NCBI RefSeq assembly: GCF_021272385.1 | Contig: NZ_JAJSDZ010000005.1 | Location: forward strand, 310,001-374,000 | Reading direction: 5' to 3' | DNA: 64,000 nucleotides | Source: Vibrio salinus | GTDB taxonomy: Bacteria > Pseudomonadota > Gammaproteobacteria > Enterobacterales > Vibrionaceae | Part shown: piece after piece, positions 25,730 through 34,049 of the stretch | How the letters are laid out: the number at the start of each line of letters is the position of its first letter | How positions within the stretch are numbered: the stretch's first letter is position 1 | Notes under the pieces: generated by a model | What the model saw: only the letters and a program-made list of their open reading frames with translations | Databases searched by the model: none | What the model was told of the DNA's origin: nothing | Translations under genes and position numbers: made by a program

Positions 25730-27443
25730 TTTAATCCCTTTCCTCAAATTATACAGAAAACACTGGTTCGGCCTGACTCTGGGTATGATTTTAGCGTTAC
25801 TGACGCTGTGTGCTTCCATCGGGCTCCTTACTCTGTCCGGCTGGTTTCTGACCGCATCCGCGATTGCCGGACTGACCATTGCAAGAGAAACGTTCAATTA
25901 CATGCTGCCGGGGGCGATTGTCCGGGGGCTGGCAATCGGACGCACAGCAGGCCGGTGGGGTGAACGCGTTACCAGCCACAATGCTACGTTCAAAGTTCTG
26001 GCCGATCTGCGAATCTTTTTCTTTGATAAGCTCTCGCCGTTAATTCCCGGCCGCATTGCCGGGCTGCGTGATGCCGATCTGTTAAACCGTCTGGTGGCTG
26101 ATGTAAATGCCATGGACCACGTCTACCTTCGTCTGTTCAGCCCGGTACTGGTCGGAACGTTTGGGATACTTTTCCTGACGGCTTTTCTGTGCTGGTTTGA
26201 TCTCACCATGGGACTGGCTCTTGGCGGAATATTGCTGTTTCTTTTGATCACCTGGCCGGTCATTTTCTATAAATTAGGCAAGAAAAACGGTTTTGAATTA
26301 ACCAACAGCAAAGCTCAGTTCCGCATTGCTCTGATGGACTGGGTTCAGGGATTTGGTGAATTAAGCATCTTCGGAGCGGAAGCCGATTACCGTAACCGAA
26401 TTCATGCTTTCGAATCCGATTTAATAGAAAAGCAACGATACAATGCACACATCACCGGACTTGCTCAGGCACTGCTCATGCTTTCAAACGGCCTGACTCT
26501 GGTTTTGATGCTATGGGTGGTGGGTGATGGCGTCAGTAACGGCGTCGTACAGGATCCTATGATTGCAATGGCCGTATTTGCGACGATGGCAAGCTTTGAA
26601 TTGCTGATGCCGATTGCCGGTGCCTTTCAGTATCTGGGACAGACGATTACCTCGGCCAGACGCCTCAATGAAGTCCTGGCTGCCAAACCGGAAGTCACTT
26701 TCAATCCGGATAAAAACGAAATCGACAACCATGACATCGTCTTTTCCGGTATTCACTTCCGTTATGCCGATAATGAATCCGATGTACTGAAAGACATTAA
26801 CCTCAGTGTCGAGAGCGGGCAAAAAATCGCCATTGTCGGCCAAACCGGGTCAGGGAAATCCACTCTGATACAGCTTCTGTCACGTTATTGGGATCCGAAT
26901 AACGGCCACATTAGTGTGGGAGGTATCAACTTAACCCAGTGGAACGAAAGTCAGTTACGTGCAGCTATCAGTATTGTCAGCCAGCGTGTTGATATCCTCA
27001 ACGGTACCCTGCGTGAAAATTTACAAATTGCCGACAGCCACGCCACTGACCAAGCGCTGTCTGAATTACTCAACAACGTAGGACTTGCAAAACTTCTCGA
27101 TGACCATGGCTTAGATACCTGGCTTGGTGATGGTGGACGCCAGTTATCCGGAGGCGAAAAACGTCGGATTGGCATTGCACGGGCACTGCTGCACAACGGC
27201 GACATTATTTTGCTTGATGAGCCGACAGAAGGTCTGGATAAAACGACAGAGAAAAACATCATGGCCCTGTTACTGGAACAGTTCAGAAACAAGACCGTTT
27301 TGTTTGTGACTCACCGGCTGGTCAATCTGGATCAGATGGATTCCATCTGTTTAATTGAACAGGGTGAAATCGTAGAGCAAGGCAGCCATGAACAGCTCAT
27401 TGCTCAACAAGGCCGTTATTTCCAGCTAAACCAGACAATTTAG
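25722..27443 (+). CDS. cydC: Cysteine/glutathione exporter subunit CydC
   Basis: 573 residues, the partner of CydD. Six N-terminal membrane helices (LGMILALLTLCASIGLLTLSG and onward), then an ABC ATPase: GQTGSGKST, LSGGEKRRIGIAR, ILLDEPTEGLD, VTHRL. Together with CydD it forms the heterodimeric exporter needed for cytochrome bd biogenesis. It starts inside the last codons of cydD and has GGGGAATTT just upstream as ribosome site. A strong terminator 25 bases after the stop separates it from convergent rluB. Confidence 0.94.
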   Translation: MRDLIPFLKLYRKHWFGLTLGMILALLTLCASIGLLTLSGWFLTASAIAGLTIARETFNYMLPGAIVRGLAIGRTAGRWGERVTSHNATFKVLADLRIFFFDKLSPLIPGRIAGLRDADLLNRLVADVNAMDHVYLRLFSPVLVGTFGILFLTAFLCWFDLTMGLALGGILLFLLITWPVIFYKLGKKNGFELTNSKAQFRIALMDWVQGFGELSIFGAEADYRNRIHAFESDLIEKQRYNAHITGLAQALLMLSNGLTLVLMLWVVGDGVSNGVVQDPMIAMAVFATMASFELLMPIAGAFQYLGQTITSARRLNEVLAAKPEVTFNPDKNEIDNHDIVFSGIHFRYADNESDVLKDINLSVESGQKIAIVGQTGSGKSTLIQLLSRYWDPNNGHISVGGINLTQWNESQLRAAISIVSQRVDILNGTLRENLQIADSHATDQALSELLNNVGLAKLLDDHGLDTWLGDGGRQLSGGEKRRIGIARALLHNGDIILLDEPTEGLDKTTEKNIMALLLEQFRNKTVLFVTHRLVNLDQMDSICLIEQGEIVEQGSHEQLIAQQGRYFQLNQTI

Positions 27444-27468
27444 CCCGAAAACGCCCTTTTTTACCACA

Positions 27469-27503
27469 AAAAAACCTGAGCATTTAGCTCAGGTTTTTTA
27501 TTA
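27469..27503. terminator. Bidirectional terminator between cydC and rluB
   Basis: AAAAAACCTGAGC (27469-27481), loop ATTTA, GCTCAGGTTTTTT (27487-27499). A-run before and T-run after let it serve both convergent genes. Confidence 0.95.
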
Positions 27504-27527
27504 AAAAGACAAATCGTCAGTGATTTT

Positions 27528-28439
27528 TCAGGAATGGCGGGTATTTCTTGAACCGGCCCGTTTGTTCCCGGAACGGCCTCTCGGACTATTGACTCGTTCT
27601 TCATGACGTTTCACTGCCCGGCGGATTTTCTGACTGCGGGCCCGCTCACGTTTTCTGGACGTGTTGTCTTTAGACAGATCCAGTACGGTTCTTTGCTCCG
27701 GTCTCAGTTCAACCAACTCTCTGAGATAATTCACCTGAGCCAGCGGCAGTTCTGTCCAGCCCCCCCGGGGTAACGTTTTATCTAAAAAGATATCACCGTA
27801 ACGAACACGTTTCAGGCGGCTGACGGTTGTCTCCTGTGATTCCCATAAACGCCTTACCTCCCGGTTACGGCCTTCATTAATCACAACATAAAAGGTATGG
27901 TTCATACCTTCACCACCAGCATAAACGACGTCCTCAAAGCGGGCTAAACCATCTTCCAGCTCCACGCCGCTCACTAAGTTACGAACTTTTTGTTCATCAA
28001 CGTCGCCAAAGACCCGCACCAGATATTCCCGTTCTACTTTACGGCTTGGGTGCATCAGCCGGTTAGCCAGCTCCCCGTCCGTTGTAAACAGTAATAAACC
28101 GGAGGTGTTCGCATCCAGACGTCCAACAGAAATCCAGCGTGACCCCTTAATTTTCGGAAGACGATCAAACACGGTCCGGCGTCCCTCCGGATCATGACGG
28201 GTACAGAGTTCACCTTCCGGCTTATAGTAAGCCAGAACCCGGCATATGATTTCTTCCTGTGCTTTAACCGACACATTATGCCCGTCAATACGCACAACAG
28301 CGTTTTCATCCTCTAAGCGTTCACCCAGAGTAGCTACCTTGCCATTAACACTTACGCGACCGGCCCGGATCAATGTCTCCAGTTCCCGACGGGAACCATG
28401 TCCGGCGCGTGCTAAAACCTTTTGTAACTTTTCGCTCAT
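27528..28439 (-). CDS. rluB: 23S rRNA pseudouridine-2605 synthase
   Basis: 303 residues. N-terminal S4 RNA-binding domain ([26 protein letters not shown]), then the RsuA/RluB catalytic domain with [13 protein letters not shown] (catalytic Asp) and [13 protein letters not shown], and a basic Arg/Ser-rich tail (about 250-303) typical of RluB. It makes pseudouridine 2605 in 23S rRNA. In most gammaproteobacteria scpB/scpA or yciO lie just downstream or upstream; here cydC converges on one side and an unrelated accessory block begins on the other. Confidence 0.93.
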   Translation of the reverse strand: MSEKLQKVLARAGHGSRRELETLIRAGRVSVNGKVATLGERLEDENAVVRIDGHNVSVKAQEEIICRVLAYYKPEGELCTRHDPEGRRTVFDRLPKIKGSRWISVGRLDANTSGLLLFTTDGELANRLMHPSRKVEREYLVRVFGDVDEQKVRNLVSGVELEDGLARFEDVVYAGGEGMNHTFYVVINEGRNREVRRLWESQETTVSRLKRVRYGDIFLDKTLPRGGWTELPLAQVNYLRELVELRPEQRTVLDLSKDNTSRKRERARSQKIRRAVKRHEERVNSPRGRSGNKRAGSRNTRHS

Positions 28440-28869
28440 TTATTTACCTTGTGTGTCGTCTTCTCAGACGTCAAAATGAAAAATTCAGCCGCTCAATGCG
28501 GCCGGATAGTATCTCAAAGTTTAATCAAAAAAGCATCAATTTTCAGTCCGGTTTCCCACCCGGTTTCCAAATAACATCGCCTCAAAAATAATCAGAATCA
28601 GGTTGAATCCGCTCCCGGCCTCATCTCGGTCAGAGGAAATACAATGGCGAATAACGCATTTAGGCACCGGATGAGAAAGGTGAATAAAAAATGTTCTGTT
28701 AACCGCTTGTCTTTATGTGCTCATTAATGTCATTATTCAATTCTTGCCTTATGATACTTTCCACCTATTGGATTGTCTGAAAAAACAGCGAATGAATGGT
28801 TTCAGGAATCAAAGTATCAGAAAGAAAAACAACAAGAAATCGTTTAAAAACAGACAAATAAGGATAGTT
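28440..28869. other. 430-base gap between rluB and the first LysE gene
   Basis: Contains the divergent upstream regions of both genes. The one coding-like item is the 27-codon frame at 28644-28727 noted separately. A longer in-frame extension of the LysE gene up to 28717 exists but lacks a ribosome site and hydrophobic character. No hairpin or known operator seen. Confidence 0.5.
28644..28727 (+). CDS. Possible 27-residue basic peptide
   Basis: ATG at 28644 follows a good ribosome site (GAGG, eight bases upstream). The frame reads a short, very basic peptide with two cysteines (about MANNAFRHRMRKVNKKCSVN) and stops at 28725-28727. It may be a leader peptide or a chance frame; no homologue is known to me. 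Reported because the ribosome site is better than that of several real genes here. Confidence 0.2.
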   Translation: MANNAFRHRMRKVNKKCSVNRLSLCAH

Positions 28870-29493
28870 ATGTCTATTGAATTATGGCTTACCTTTGTAT
28901 TGACAGCGACTACTATTCTGGTCATACCCGGCCCAACCATTATTTATGTAGTAGGACAGTCTCTGAATCACGGGAAAAAAGCCAGTCTTCCACTATCGAT
29001 GGGAGTCATATCCGGAGATGCAATATGTATCACATTATCTCTGCTTGGGCTCAGTACCGTTTTATCCATTTTTTCAGCCGCTTTCATTGTTGTTAAATAT
29101 CTGGGAGCCGCTTATCTGATTTATCTTGGCCTCAAAATGGTGATGACCGGCAGTCATTCTGCTTTTAAACATACGAAAGGATCAGATTTCAGGCCGAGAG
29201 TGTTATTTAAGGACGTGTTTATTGTGAATGCCCTGAACCCCAAAGGCATCATTTTCTACTCAGCCTTTATGCCTCAGTTCATTACCAGTGGACAGGATGT
29301 GTTGTGGCAACTGGTCATTCTGGCAACCACATTTCTGATACTGGCACTGATAAATGTGCTCTTTTATTCCCTGTTAGCGTCCAAAATGAGCCACACGTTT
29401 CACTCGGCAACGTTCTCAAAAGCCTTCAACTTAACTGGTGGTATCAGCTTAATTTTTGCCGGAGTTTACTCTGCAACGTTACATAGAAAATAA
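28870..29493 (+). CDS. LysE/RhtB-family exporter
   Basis: 207 residues from the ATG at 28870, which has AAGGA six bases upstream; an upstream extension to 28717 is hydrophilic and unlikely. Six membrane helices. Family motif VIPGPTIIYVVGQSLNHGKKAS in the first loop (the G-P-x-x-x-x-V region) and VNALNPKGIIFYSAFMPQF before helix four. RhtB proteins export amino acids and derivatives such as homoserine, threonine or lysine; the substrate here is unknown. First gene of a tight plus-strand run with OsmC, a second LysE, a tautomerase and a SnoaL-like gene. Confidence 0.88.
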   Translation: MSIELWLTFVLTATTILVIPGPTIIYVVGQSLNHGKKASLPLSMGVISGDAICITLSLLGLSTVLSIFSAAFIVVKYLGAAYLIYLGLKMVMTGSHSAFKHTKGSDFRPRVLFKDVFIVNALNPKGIIFYSAFMPQFITSGQDVLWQLVILATTFLILALINVLFYSLLASKMSHTFHSATFSKAFNLTGGISLIFAGVYSATLHRK

Positions 29494-29522
29494 AAGAAGA
29501 ACCCTTAAGAGAAGATGGGAAA

Positions 29523-29900
29523 ATGATAAAATCAACCAGTAAACCAACCCCATACAAAACAGAATTCACAAACGGAAAGGTAAGTTCATTCAGTGATAAT
29601 ACCCCGGATAAAGGCGGAAACGCGGATGGCTTTCGTCCTCATGAACTACTTGAAGCCGCTTTTGCTAACTGCATGAACATGTCAGTAAGAATGTTTGCTG
29701 ATAGCCATTCAATACCACTGGACGCCGTTTCTACCGTCGTTAACCTTGACAGAAACCATCCCGACAACGTCTGCTTTGAATACCGTGTTGAACTCAGTGG
29801 AAATCTGACAGAAGCACAGAACGGACAAATCATGGAAATGTTAGAAACCTGCCCGGTTCGTCAGACATTGTCAAAAAGCATCACCTTCAGACAAGGCTGA
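29523..29900 (+). CDS. OsmC-family protein
   Basis: 125 residues, OsmC/YhfA type. FRPHELLEAAFANCMNM (about 37-53) holds the conserved Pro-x-Glu-Leu-Leu and the first Cys (peroxidatic in the family); the second Cys is in LETCPVRQTLSKSI (about 109-122). OsmC proteins reduce organic peroxides with thiols. The N-terminus is short, as in the YhfA subgroup. Starts 29 bases after the exporter gene and ends 24 bases before the second LysE gene. Confidence 0.88.
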   Translation: MIKSTSKPTPYKTEFTNGKVSSFSDNTPDKGGNADGFRPHELLEAAFANCMNMSVRMFADSHSIPLDAVSTVVNLDRNHPDNVCFEYRVELSGNLTEAQNGQIMEMLETCPVRQTLSKSITFRQG

Positions 29901-29924
29901 TTATTTAACTTAAAGGAATATACA

Positions 29925-30566
29925 ATGAGTTTTGAAATATGGATCATGTTTGCCACAGCGTATCTGATTGTCACCTTATCCCCCGGGCCTAATGTCATAC
30001 TGGTCATCAAAAACAGCATTCAACAGGGTTGGAAGTCCGCCTTAATCACCATATTGGGTAACCTGCTCTGTCAGCTCATCATTGTTTGTCTGGTCGCGGT
30101 GGGGATTGGCCATTTACTGGCACAACTTCCCGAATGGTTTTTCGCCATGAAATGCATTGGCGGTCTGTATTTAATTTATCTGGGTTTTAAAAATCTGCAT
30201 TCCGTCCGAAGCGCCAATATTGACTTACCGGAAGCCGGAAACAAACACACACACACACAACAACCACCGACGTCCCTTTTTACTCAGGCGTTTTTCGTCT
30301 CAGCGAGTAACCCTAAGACCCTGATTTTTCTTTCGGCTTTTCTACCGCAGTTCTTAGATATCACTCATTCTCATCTTGAACAGTTTTCCGTGATGTATCT
30401 GACCATATGTCTTATCGTCACCTCCGTTCATCTCAGTTATGCATTTTTGAGCCATCGCATAGGGAAAACACTGAAAACCCAAAGCATAGAGCGTAAACTG
30501 ACGAAAATCACCGGCGGACTGTTTATCACCATGGGCGGTGGTATCCTGTTAAGTTCACGAACATAA
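29925..30566 (+). CDS. LysE/RhtB-family exporter, second copy
   Basis: 213 residues, six helices, with SPGPNVILVIKNSIQQGWKS and SASNPKTLIFLSAFLPQF, the same two family motifs as the gene at 28870 but clearly divergent from it, so not a recent duplicate. The loop between helices three and four holds a His-Thr run (NKHTHTQQPPTS) encoded by an AC dinucleotide repeat at about 30245-30258, a possible slippage site. Good SD (AAAGGA). Substrate unknown. Confidence 0.88.
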   Translation: MSFEIWIMFATAYLIVTLSPGPNVILVIKNSIQQGWKSALITILGNLLCQLIIVCLVAVGIGHLLAQLPEWFFAMKCIGGLYLIYLGFKNLHSVRSANIDLPEAGNKHTHTQQPPTSLFTQAFFVSASNPKTLIFLSAFLPQFLDITHSHLEQFSVMYLTICLIVTSVHLSYAFLSHRIGKTLKTQSIERKLTKITGGLFITMGGGILLSSRT

Positions 30567-30584
30567 CGTTGGGAGAATAGGAAT

Positions 30585-30788
30585 ATGCCAATGATTACTT
30601 TTGAGTCAGGAACACTGACTGAACAACAGAAACGGGATCTTACAGAAAAGTTAACAAGTATTTCTTCTGAAATAACCGGTATTCCAAAGGCATCGTTCTT
30701 TATCACATTAAGAGAACAACCCGATGAGAATATCGCTATTGGTGGCAAGTCCGTAAAAGCCATCAAGAAAGAACTGGGCTTGCTATAA
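30585..30788 (+). CDS. 4-oxalocrotonate tautomerase-family protein
   Basis: 67 residues. After removal of the initiator Met, Pro1 (MPMITFESG) would be the catalytic base that defines the superfamily. TEQQKRDLTEKLTSISSEITG and a C-terminal region with GGKSVKAIKKEL fit the 4-OT/DmpI group. Small tautomerases shift double bonds in ketoacids or hydrolyse related compounds; the real substrate is unknown. 18 bases after the exporter gene; SD GGGAGA. Confidence 0.85.
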   Translation: MPMITFESGTLTEQQKRDLTEKLTSISSEITGIPKASFFITLREQPDENIAIGGKSVKAIKKELGLL

Positions 30789-30839
30789 GCACAAAAATAC
30801 AACACCACTCCCCTTCACCAGCAACGCGGGAAATGAGCG

Positions 30840-31196
30840 ATGGAACCAAAACAAATTATTGAACAATGGGTTGATGCATTTAACCAAAACGATGCAGAAA
30901 AAATCGCAACATTCTATCATCATGATGCGATTAATCATCAGGTAGCGAATGAGCCTGTGGTAGGCAAAGACGCCATTAAAGCCATGTTTATCGATGAATT
31001 TTCTGCCGCAAAAATGGTTTGCATTGTGGAAAACATTTTTCAGGATGGGGAATGGGCCATTCTCGAATGGAAAGATCCTCTTGGCTTAAGAGGTTGCGGC
31101 TTTTTTAAAATACAGTCTGGCCTGATTACCTTTCAACGAGGTTATTGGGACAAATTAAGTTTCCTAAAGGCGCATAATCTGCCAATATCAGGCTAA
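30840..31196 (+). CDS. SnoaL-like/NTF2-fold protein
   Basis: 118 residues. IIEQWVDAFNQNDAEKIATFYHHDAINHQVANEPVVG is split over the first helices and strands of the SnoaL/NTF2 fold (about 5-41), and WAILEWKDPLGLRGCGFF forms the central sheet. The His-His-Asp and Trp residues line the pocket in such proteins. Activity (isomerase, hydrolase or binding only) cannot be told. It closes the tight cluster that begins at 28870; 113 bases then follow before the XRE gene. Confidence 0.8.
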   Translation: MEPKQIIEQWVDAFNQNDAEKIATFYHHDAINHQVANEPVVGKDAIKAMFIDEFSAAKMVCIVENIFQDGEWAILEWKDPLGLRGCGFFKIQSGLITFQRGYWDKLSFLKAHNLPISG

Positions 31197-31308
31197 GCGC
31201 ATTGAACCATGAAATGAATGACTCCTGTCATGATAACGTCGTGGGAATACCATTACATTATGTGGTACGTATCAGTACCTTTTCTATCGAAAAAGCAGGA
31301 AGAATTCA

Positions 31309-31779
31309 GTGATAATAAAAGAACTAAGATTGCAGCATGGGTGGTCTCAGGAGCAGTTAGCTCAAATGAGCGGACTGAGCATCCGTACGATCCAACGAAT
31401 TGAGAGAGGAACCTCACCGAGTCTAGAATCCCTAAAATCGTTGGCTGCCGTCTTTGAAATGACCGTCACGGAGCTTCAGCAGACCCCGGACAAGAAAGAG
31501 AGTAATATCAAGGTTACCGATGAAGAGCAGACGGTGATAGATCAGGTTCGTGCAATCAAAAGCTTTTACTCTCATCTGACGACCTATTTAGTGGTTATGG
31601 CTTTTTTGTTTGCGATTAATCTGTTAACGAATTCCAACCATATCTGGGCCTGGTGGCCAGCCTTGGGTTGGGGTATCGGCGTGGTGAAGCACGGGTTGAA
31701 TGCCTTTGAAGTGTTCCATTTTTTAGGTCCCAAATGGGAAAAAAAACAAATCGAAAAACGTTTAGGACGCAAGCTATAA
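31309..31779 (+). CDS. XRE-family regulator fused to a 2TM domain
   Basis: 156 residues from a GTG start at 31309 (AGGAA seven bases upstream). Residues 2-57 are a Cro/C1 helix-turn-helix (LRLQHGWSQEQLAQMSGLS, RTIQRIERG). Residues about 80-150 carry two membrane helices and the YSHLTTYLVV and LGWGIGVVKHGLNAF motifs of the 2TM domain, with a basic end. Thus a membrane-tied DNA-binding protein, probably a regulator that reports on the membrane. Target genes unknown; the divergent or neighbouring cluster is the obvious candidate. Confidence 0.85.
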   Translation: MIIKELRLQHGWSQEQLAQMSGLSIRTIQRIERGTSPSLESLKSLAAVFEMTVTELQQTPDKKESNIKVTDEEQTVIDQVRAIKSFYSHLTTYLVVMAFLFAINLLTNSNHIWAWWPALGWGIGVVKHGLNAFEVFHFLGPKWEKKQIEKRLGRKL

Positions 31780-31931
31780 ACGGCGGTTACCGACACAAAA
31801 GTGATTTGACCAAATATACATCCGAAATCCTGATTGAGGATGTCCTAGATCCGGTTTCAGGACTCACAACAAGCTGATATTCATTACTCTGGCAGCTGTT
31901 TCTGTCAATCAACAACAATATGGAGAGTGTG

Positions 31932-32942
31932 ATGAACATAATATGGTCATTTTTGCTTGTATGCCTGCTTAGTATTAATGTCGCTCTGGCGCAAAATATC
32001 GGTTTTAAAGAGGTGCAAATTAATGCCGGTTCGAACCGCCCGTTAACAGTGACAATCTGGTATCCGACAGCTCAAACCGGTCCGGTTTCCGCTATCGGGG
32101 AAAATGCCGCTTTTTATGGTGTTGAAGCTGTTCGCAACGCAACCATTGATATCCAGTCCGCTCCGGTGGTTTTACTTTCCCATGGCTATCGGGGAAACTG
32201 GACAAATCTAAGCTGGCTTGCAGCTGCCCTTGCGCACAAAGGGTATGTAGTTGCGGCACCGAATCATCCCGGCACCACCTCACGAAACCACCCACCGGAG
32301 TTGGCCGCCAAGTGGTGGTTACGGGTAAAGGATATTTCGCGAGTACTGGATTATTTACTTACTGACAAACAGTGGAAAAATAACATTAATCACGATGATG
32401 TCTCCGCTATCGGCCATTCACTAGGAGGATGGACGGTGATGCAGCTTACCGGCGCAGTATTTGATCGGCCGACCTTTAAGCACCAGTGTGCGTTATTGCC
32501 CAACCCTCGCATTTGTGGGTTGGCGGGCGAACTTGGCCTCAAAACAGCGCAGGATAATGAGCCCGTAGCTGGCACGTTATATGATTCACGTATAAAACGG
32601 GTGGTAAGTCTTGATCTGGGTCTGGCGAGAAGCTTTTTACCCGCCAGCCTGAAAACCATTCATATTCCTGTTTTAATCCTTGCAGCAGGAATAGATATAG
32701 GCGATCTGCCGCAGGCTAAAGAATCCGGTTATCTGGCCGAGTTTATTCCTCTGACACTGCGGCGTTATAAAGTCTATGAACAAGCAATACACTTTAGCTT
32801 TATGCAGCTCTGTAAACCGGGAGCCAAGGCACTTCTTGAAAAGGCCGAACCCGGTGATGGCATAATCTGCCATGACGGTAGTACCAGCCGTAAGGCATTA
32901 CATCAGCAAATGTTGCAAGATATTCTGACATTTTTGCATTAA
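31932..32942 (+). CDS. Secreted alpha/beta hydrolase (dienelactone hydrolase/PAF-acetylhydrolase-like)
   Basis: About 336 residues from ATG 31932 (GGAG six bases upstream); a longer frame to 31920 is less likely. Signal peptide of about 20 residues (MNIIWSFLLVCLLSINVALA). Alpha/beta hydrolase fold: LSHGYRGNW (oxyanion region), nucleophile Ser in AIGHSLGGW, acid Asp in AAGIDIGD, and catalytic His in AIHFSFM. Insertions with Cys pairs (CALLPNPRIC, CKPG...IC) suggest a periplasmic or extracellular disulfide-bonded enzyme. Esters or lipids are likely substrates. Ends overlapping the remnant of an AraC-type gene. Confidence 0.85.
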   Translation: MNIIWSFLLVCLLSINVALAQNIGFKEVQINAGSNRPLTVTIWYPTAQTGPVSAIGENAAFYGVEAVRNATIDIQSAPVVLLSHGYRGNWTNLSWLAAALAHKGYVVAAPNHPGTTSRNHPPELAAKWWLRVKDISRVLDYLLTDKQWKNNINHDDVSAIGHSLGGWTVMQLTGAVFDRPTFKHQCALLPNPRICGLAGELGLKTAQDNEPVAGTLYDSRIKRVVSLDLGLARSFLPASLKTIHIPVLILAAGIDIGDLPQAKESGYLAEFIPLTLRRYKVYEQAIHFSFMQLCKPGAKALLEKAEPGDGIICHDGSTSRKALHQQMLQDILTFLH

Positions 32943-33058
32943 TCAGCGCTCGTTAATTGTGTTGCCTTACTTTCACAATGAATCTGACGATATTCACTGG
33001 GCGTCTGCTCAGTTATTCTAGAAAATTCGCGGTGAAAATCCGACTTAGTCGGAAAGCC
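32939..33058 (-). pseudogene. Remnant of an AraC-family regulator (C-terminal 39 codons)
   Basis: The minus-strand frame reads GFPTKSDFHREFSRITEQTP followed by SEYRQIH and a short tail to a stop at 32939-32941. This is the end of the second helix-turn-helix of an AraC/XylS regulator (G-F-x-x-x-S-x-F-x-R-x-F and the P-x-x-Y-R box). Upstream of Gly the frame loses similarity and meets a stop, so the rest of the gene is missing. It overlaps the hydrolase stop by four bases. Confidence 0.8.
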
Positions 33059-33138
33059 TGAATGAAGGAAATATGTATCGCCGTATCTTATGGGGAGCAG
33101 TCATTGTCTCAGGGATCAGTATATTATCTTTAGGGTAA
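33049..33138 (+). pseudogene. Possible C-terminal remnant of a membrane transporter
   Basis: After a stop at 33046-33048 the frame reads SESLNEGNMYRRILWGAVIV then SGISILSLG and TAA at 33136-33138. The charged stretch followed by one hydrophobic helix ending Leu-Gly looks like the last helix of a DMT/EamA-type transporter. Alternatively a 21-residue peptide from ATG 33073, though AAGGAA is too close to that ATG. A hairpin follows at 33145-33176. The assignment is tentative. Confidence 0.35.
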
Positions 33139-33144
33139 TACGCT

Positions 33145-33180
33145 GGGGGCATTGGCTCTAAGTAGTTAATGCCCCCTTCC
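33145..33180 (+). terminator. Hairpin after the remnant frame
   Basis: GGGGGCATT (33145-33153) pairs with AATGCCCCC (33168-33176) around a 14-base loop, followed by TTCC. Probably the old terminator of the decayed gene. Confidence 0.6.
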
Positions 33181-33620
33181 TTCTTAGAGCTAGTTTTAGC
33201 ATCGCTCCTTATGATCTTTGTTTGACCTAACTTATCTAATACTACATTATGTGTTTGATTGAGTAATAATCTTCTTAGTAGCAAAGAGCAGAATGATACT
33301 TTCAAAGGCCACACGTAGCATCACATTAATTTTGTTCGGACACTGTAGTGGCTGAGTAAATTTGGCCACTTGATTCGAAGTGTGCAATACCTGAAGTTAT
33401 CCGTGAGTTGCTAATTTAGAAAGCCCACTGACACGTTTATGTCCAATTATGAGTTTCACAGTTAGCAATTTACCTGTACACCTAGTTGTGACTTACCCGT
33501 TAATATGTAAGATCAAGTATGAGTCAAAACAGATTAACAGAGCACAACGTTCTGTTAATCTGTTTATTTTCATCCCGTCACCACTCCCGGTGAATAAAAA
33601 ACACACTTAAAGGAAAATTC
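33181..33620. other. 440 bases without a gene, scar region
   Basis: No open frame with coding character. It holds an IS-end-like sequence at about 33333-33370 (TGTTCGGACACTG start and a GTGGC...GGCCAC pair), a TTGCTAA/TTAGCAA inverted pair, and a strong terminator hairpin at 33527-33565 that has no gene before it. Confidence 0.5.
33527..33569 (+). terminator. 15-base-pair terminator hairpin without an upstream gene
   Basis: AAACAGATTAACAGA (33527-33541), 9-base loop, TCTGTTAATCTGTTT (33551-33565), then ATTTT. Perfect stem. It may end a small RNA or be left from a lost gene. Confidence 0.8.
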
Positions 33621-34001
33621 ATGGAAAAAGACACAATAGAGCAAATTCAGGAATCTGAAGCCCTGTTATGCAAAGCCATGCTTGCATCTGATATCGATGT
33701 ATTGGATCAACTATTATCCCCTGAACTGATTTTTACGAATCATTTGGGAATGGTCCTTGGAAAAAATGATGATTTAGGCGCTCATCAATCCGGACTACTA
33801 CACATTTTAAATATTTCGGTAGATGAGCAGCAAATCAAGTTGCAAAAAGACACTGCCGTTGTCTTCGTTAAAATGAATATCCTCGGAACCTATGACGGAA
33901 ATCCGGCCAATGGTTCGTTCCGTTTTACCCGGGTATGGCAAAAAACAACCGGGAATCATTGGCAGGTTATTGCGGCTCATTCTAGTCTTATGGAGGACTA
34001 A
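33621..34001 (+). CDS. DUF4440/SnoaL_3 (NTF2-fold) protein
   Basis: 126 residues. The first helix region ESEALLCKAMLASDIDVLDQLLSPE and LIFTNHLGMVLGKND, plus the final strand WQKTTGNHWQVIAAHSS, are typical of DUF4440 proteins (ketosteroid-isomerase-like). His residues at about 40 and 120 line the pocket. Function is unknown. Good SD (AAAGGA). It is a second NTF2-fold gene in the accessory block, not close in sequence to the one at 30840. Confidence 0.82.
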   Translation: MEKDTIEQIQESEALLCKAMLASDIDVLDQLLSPELIFTNHLGMVLGKNDDLGAHQSGLLHILNISVDEQQIKLQKDTAVVFVKMNILGTYDGNPANGSFRFTRVWQKTTGNHWQVIAAHSSLMED

Positions 34002-34049
34002 CAAGCACGTTATCCTACCCAATAGAATAAAAAGTCAGAGGTGGTAAAC

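Noticed and set aside
28717..28869. 51-codon N-terminal extension of the first exporter
   Set aside because: Hydrophilic, no ribosome site; the ATG at 28870 has an ideal one and fits the family start.
31218..31403. 61-codon plus-strand frame overlapping the XRE gene
   Set aside because: The XRE frame is clearly the coding one and this frame runs out of phase into it.
33045..33314. 89-codon minus-strand frame in the scar region
   Set aside because: It overlaps the hairpin at 33145-33176, has no ribosome site and no protein-like pattern; it lies in remnant DNA.
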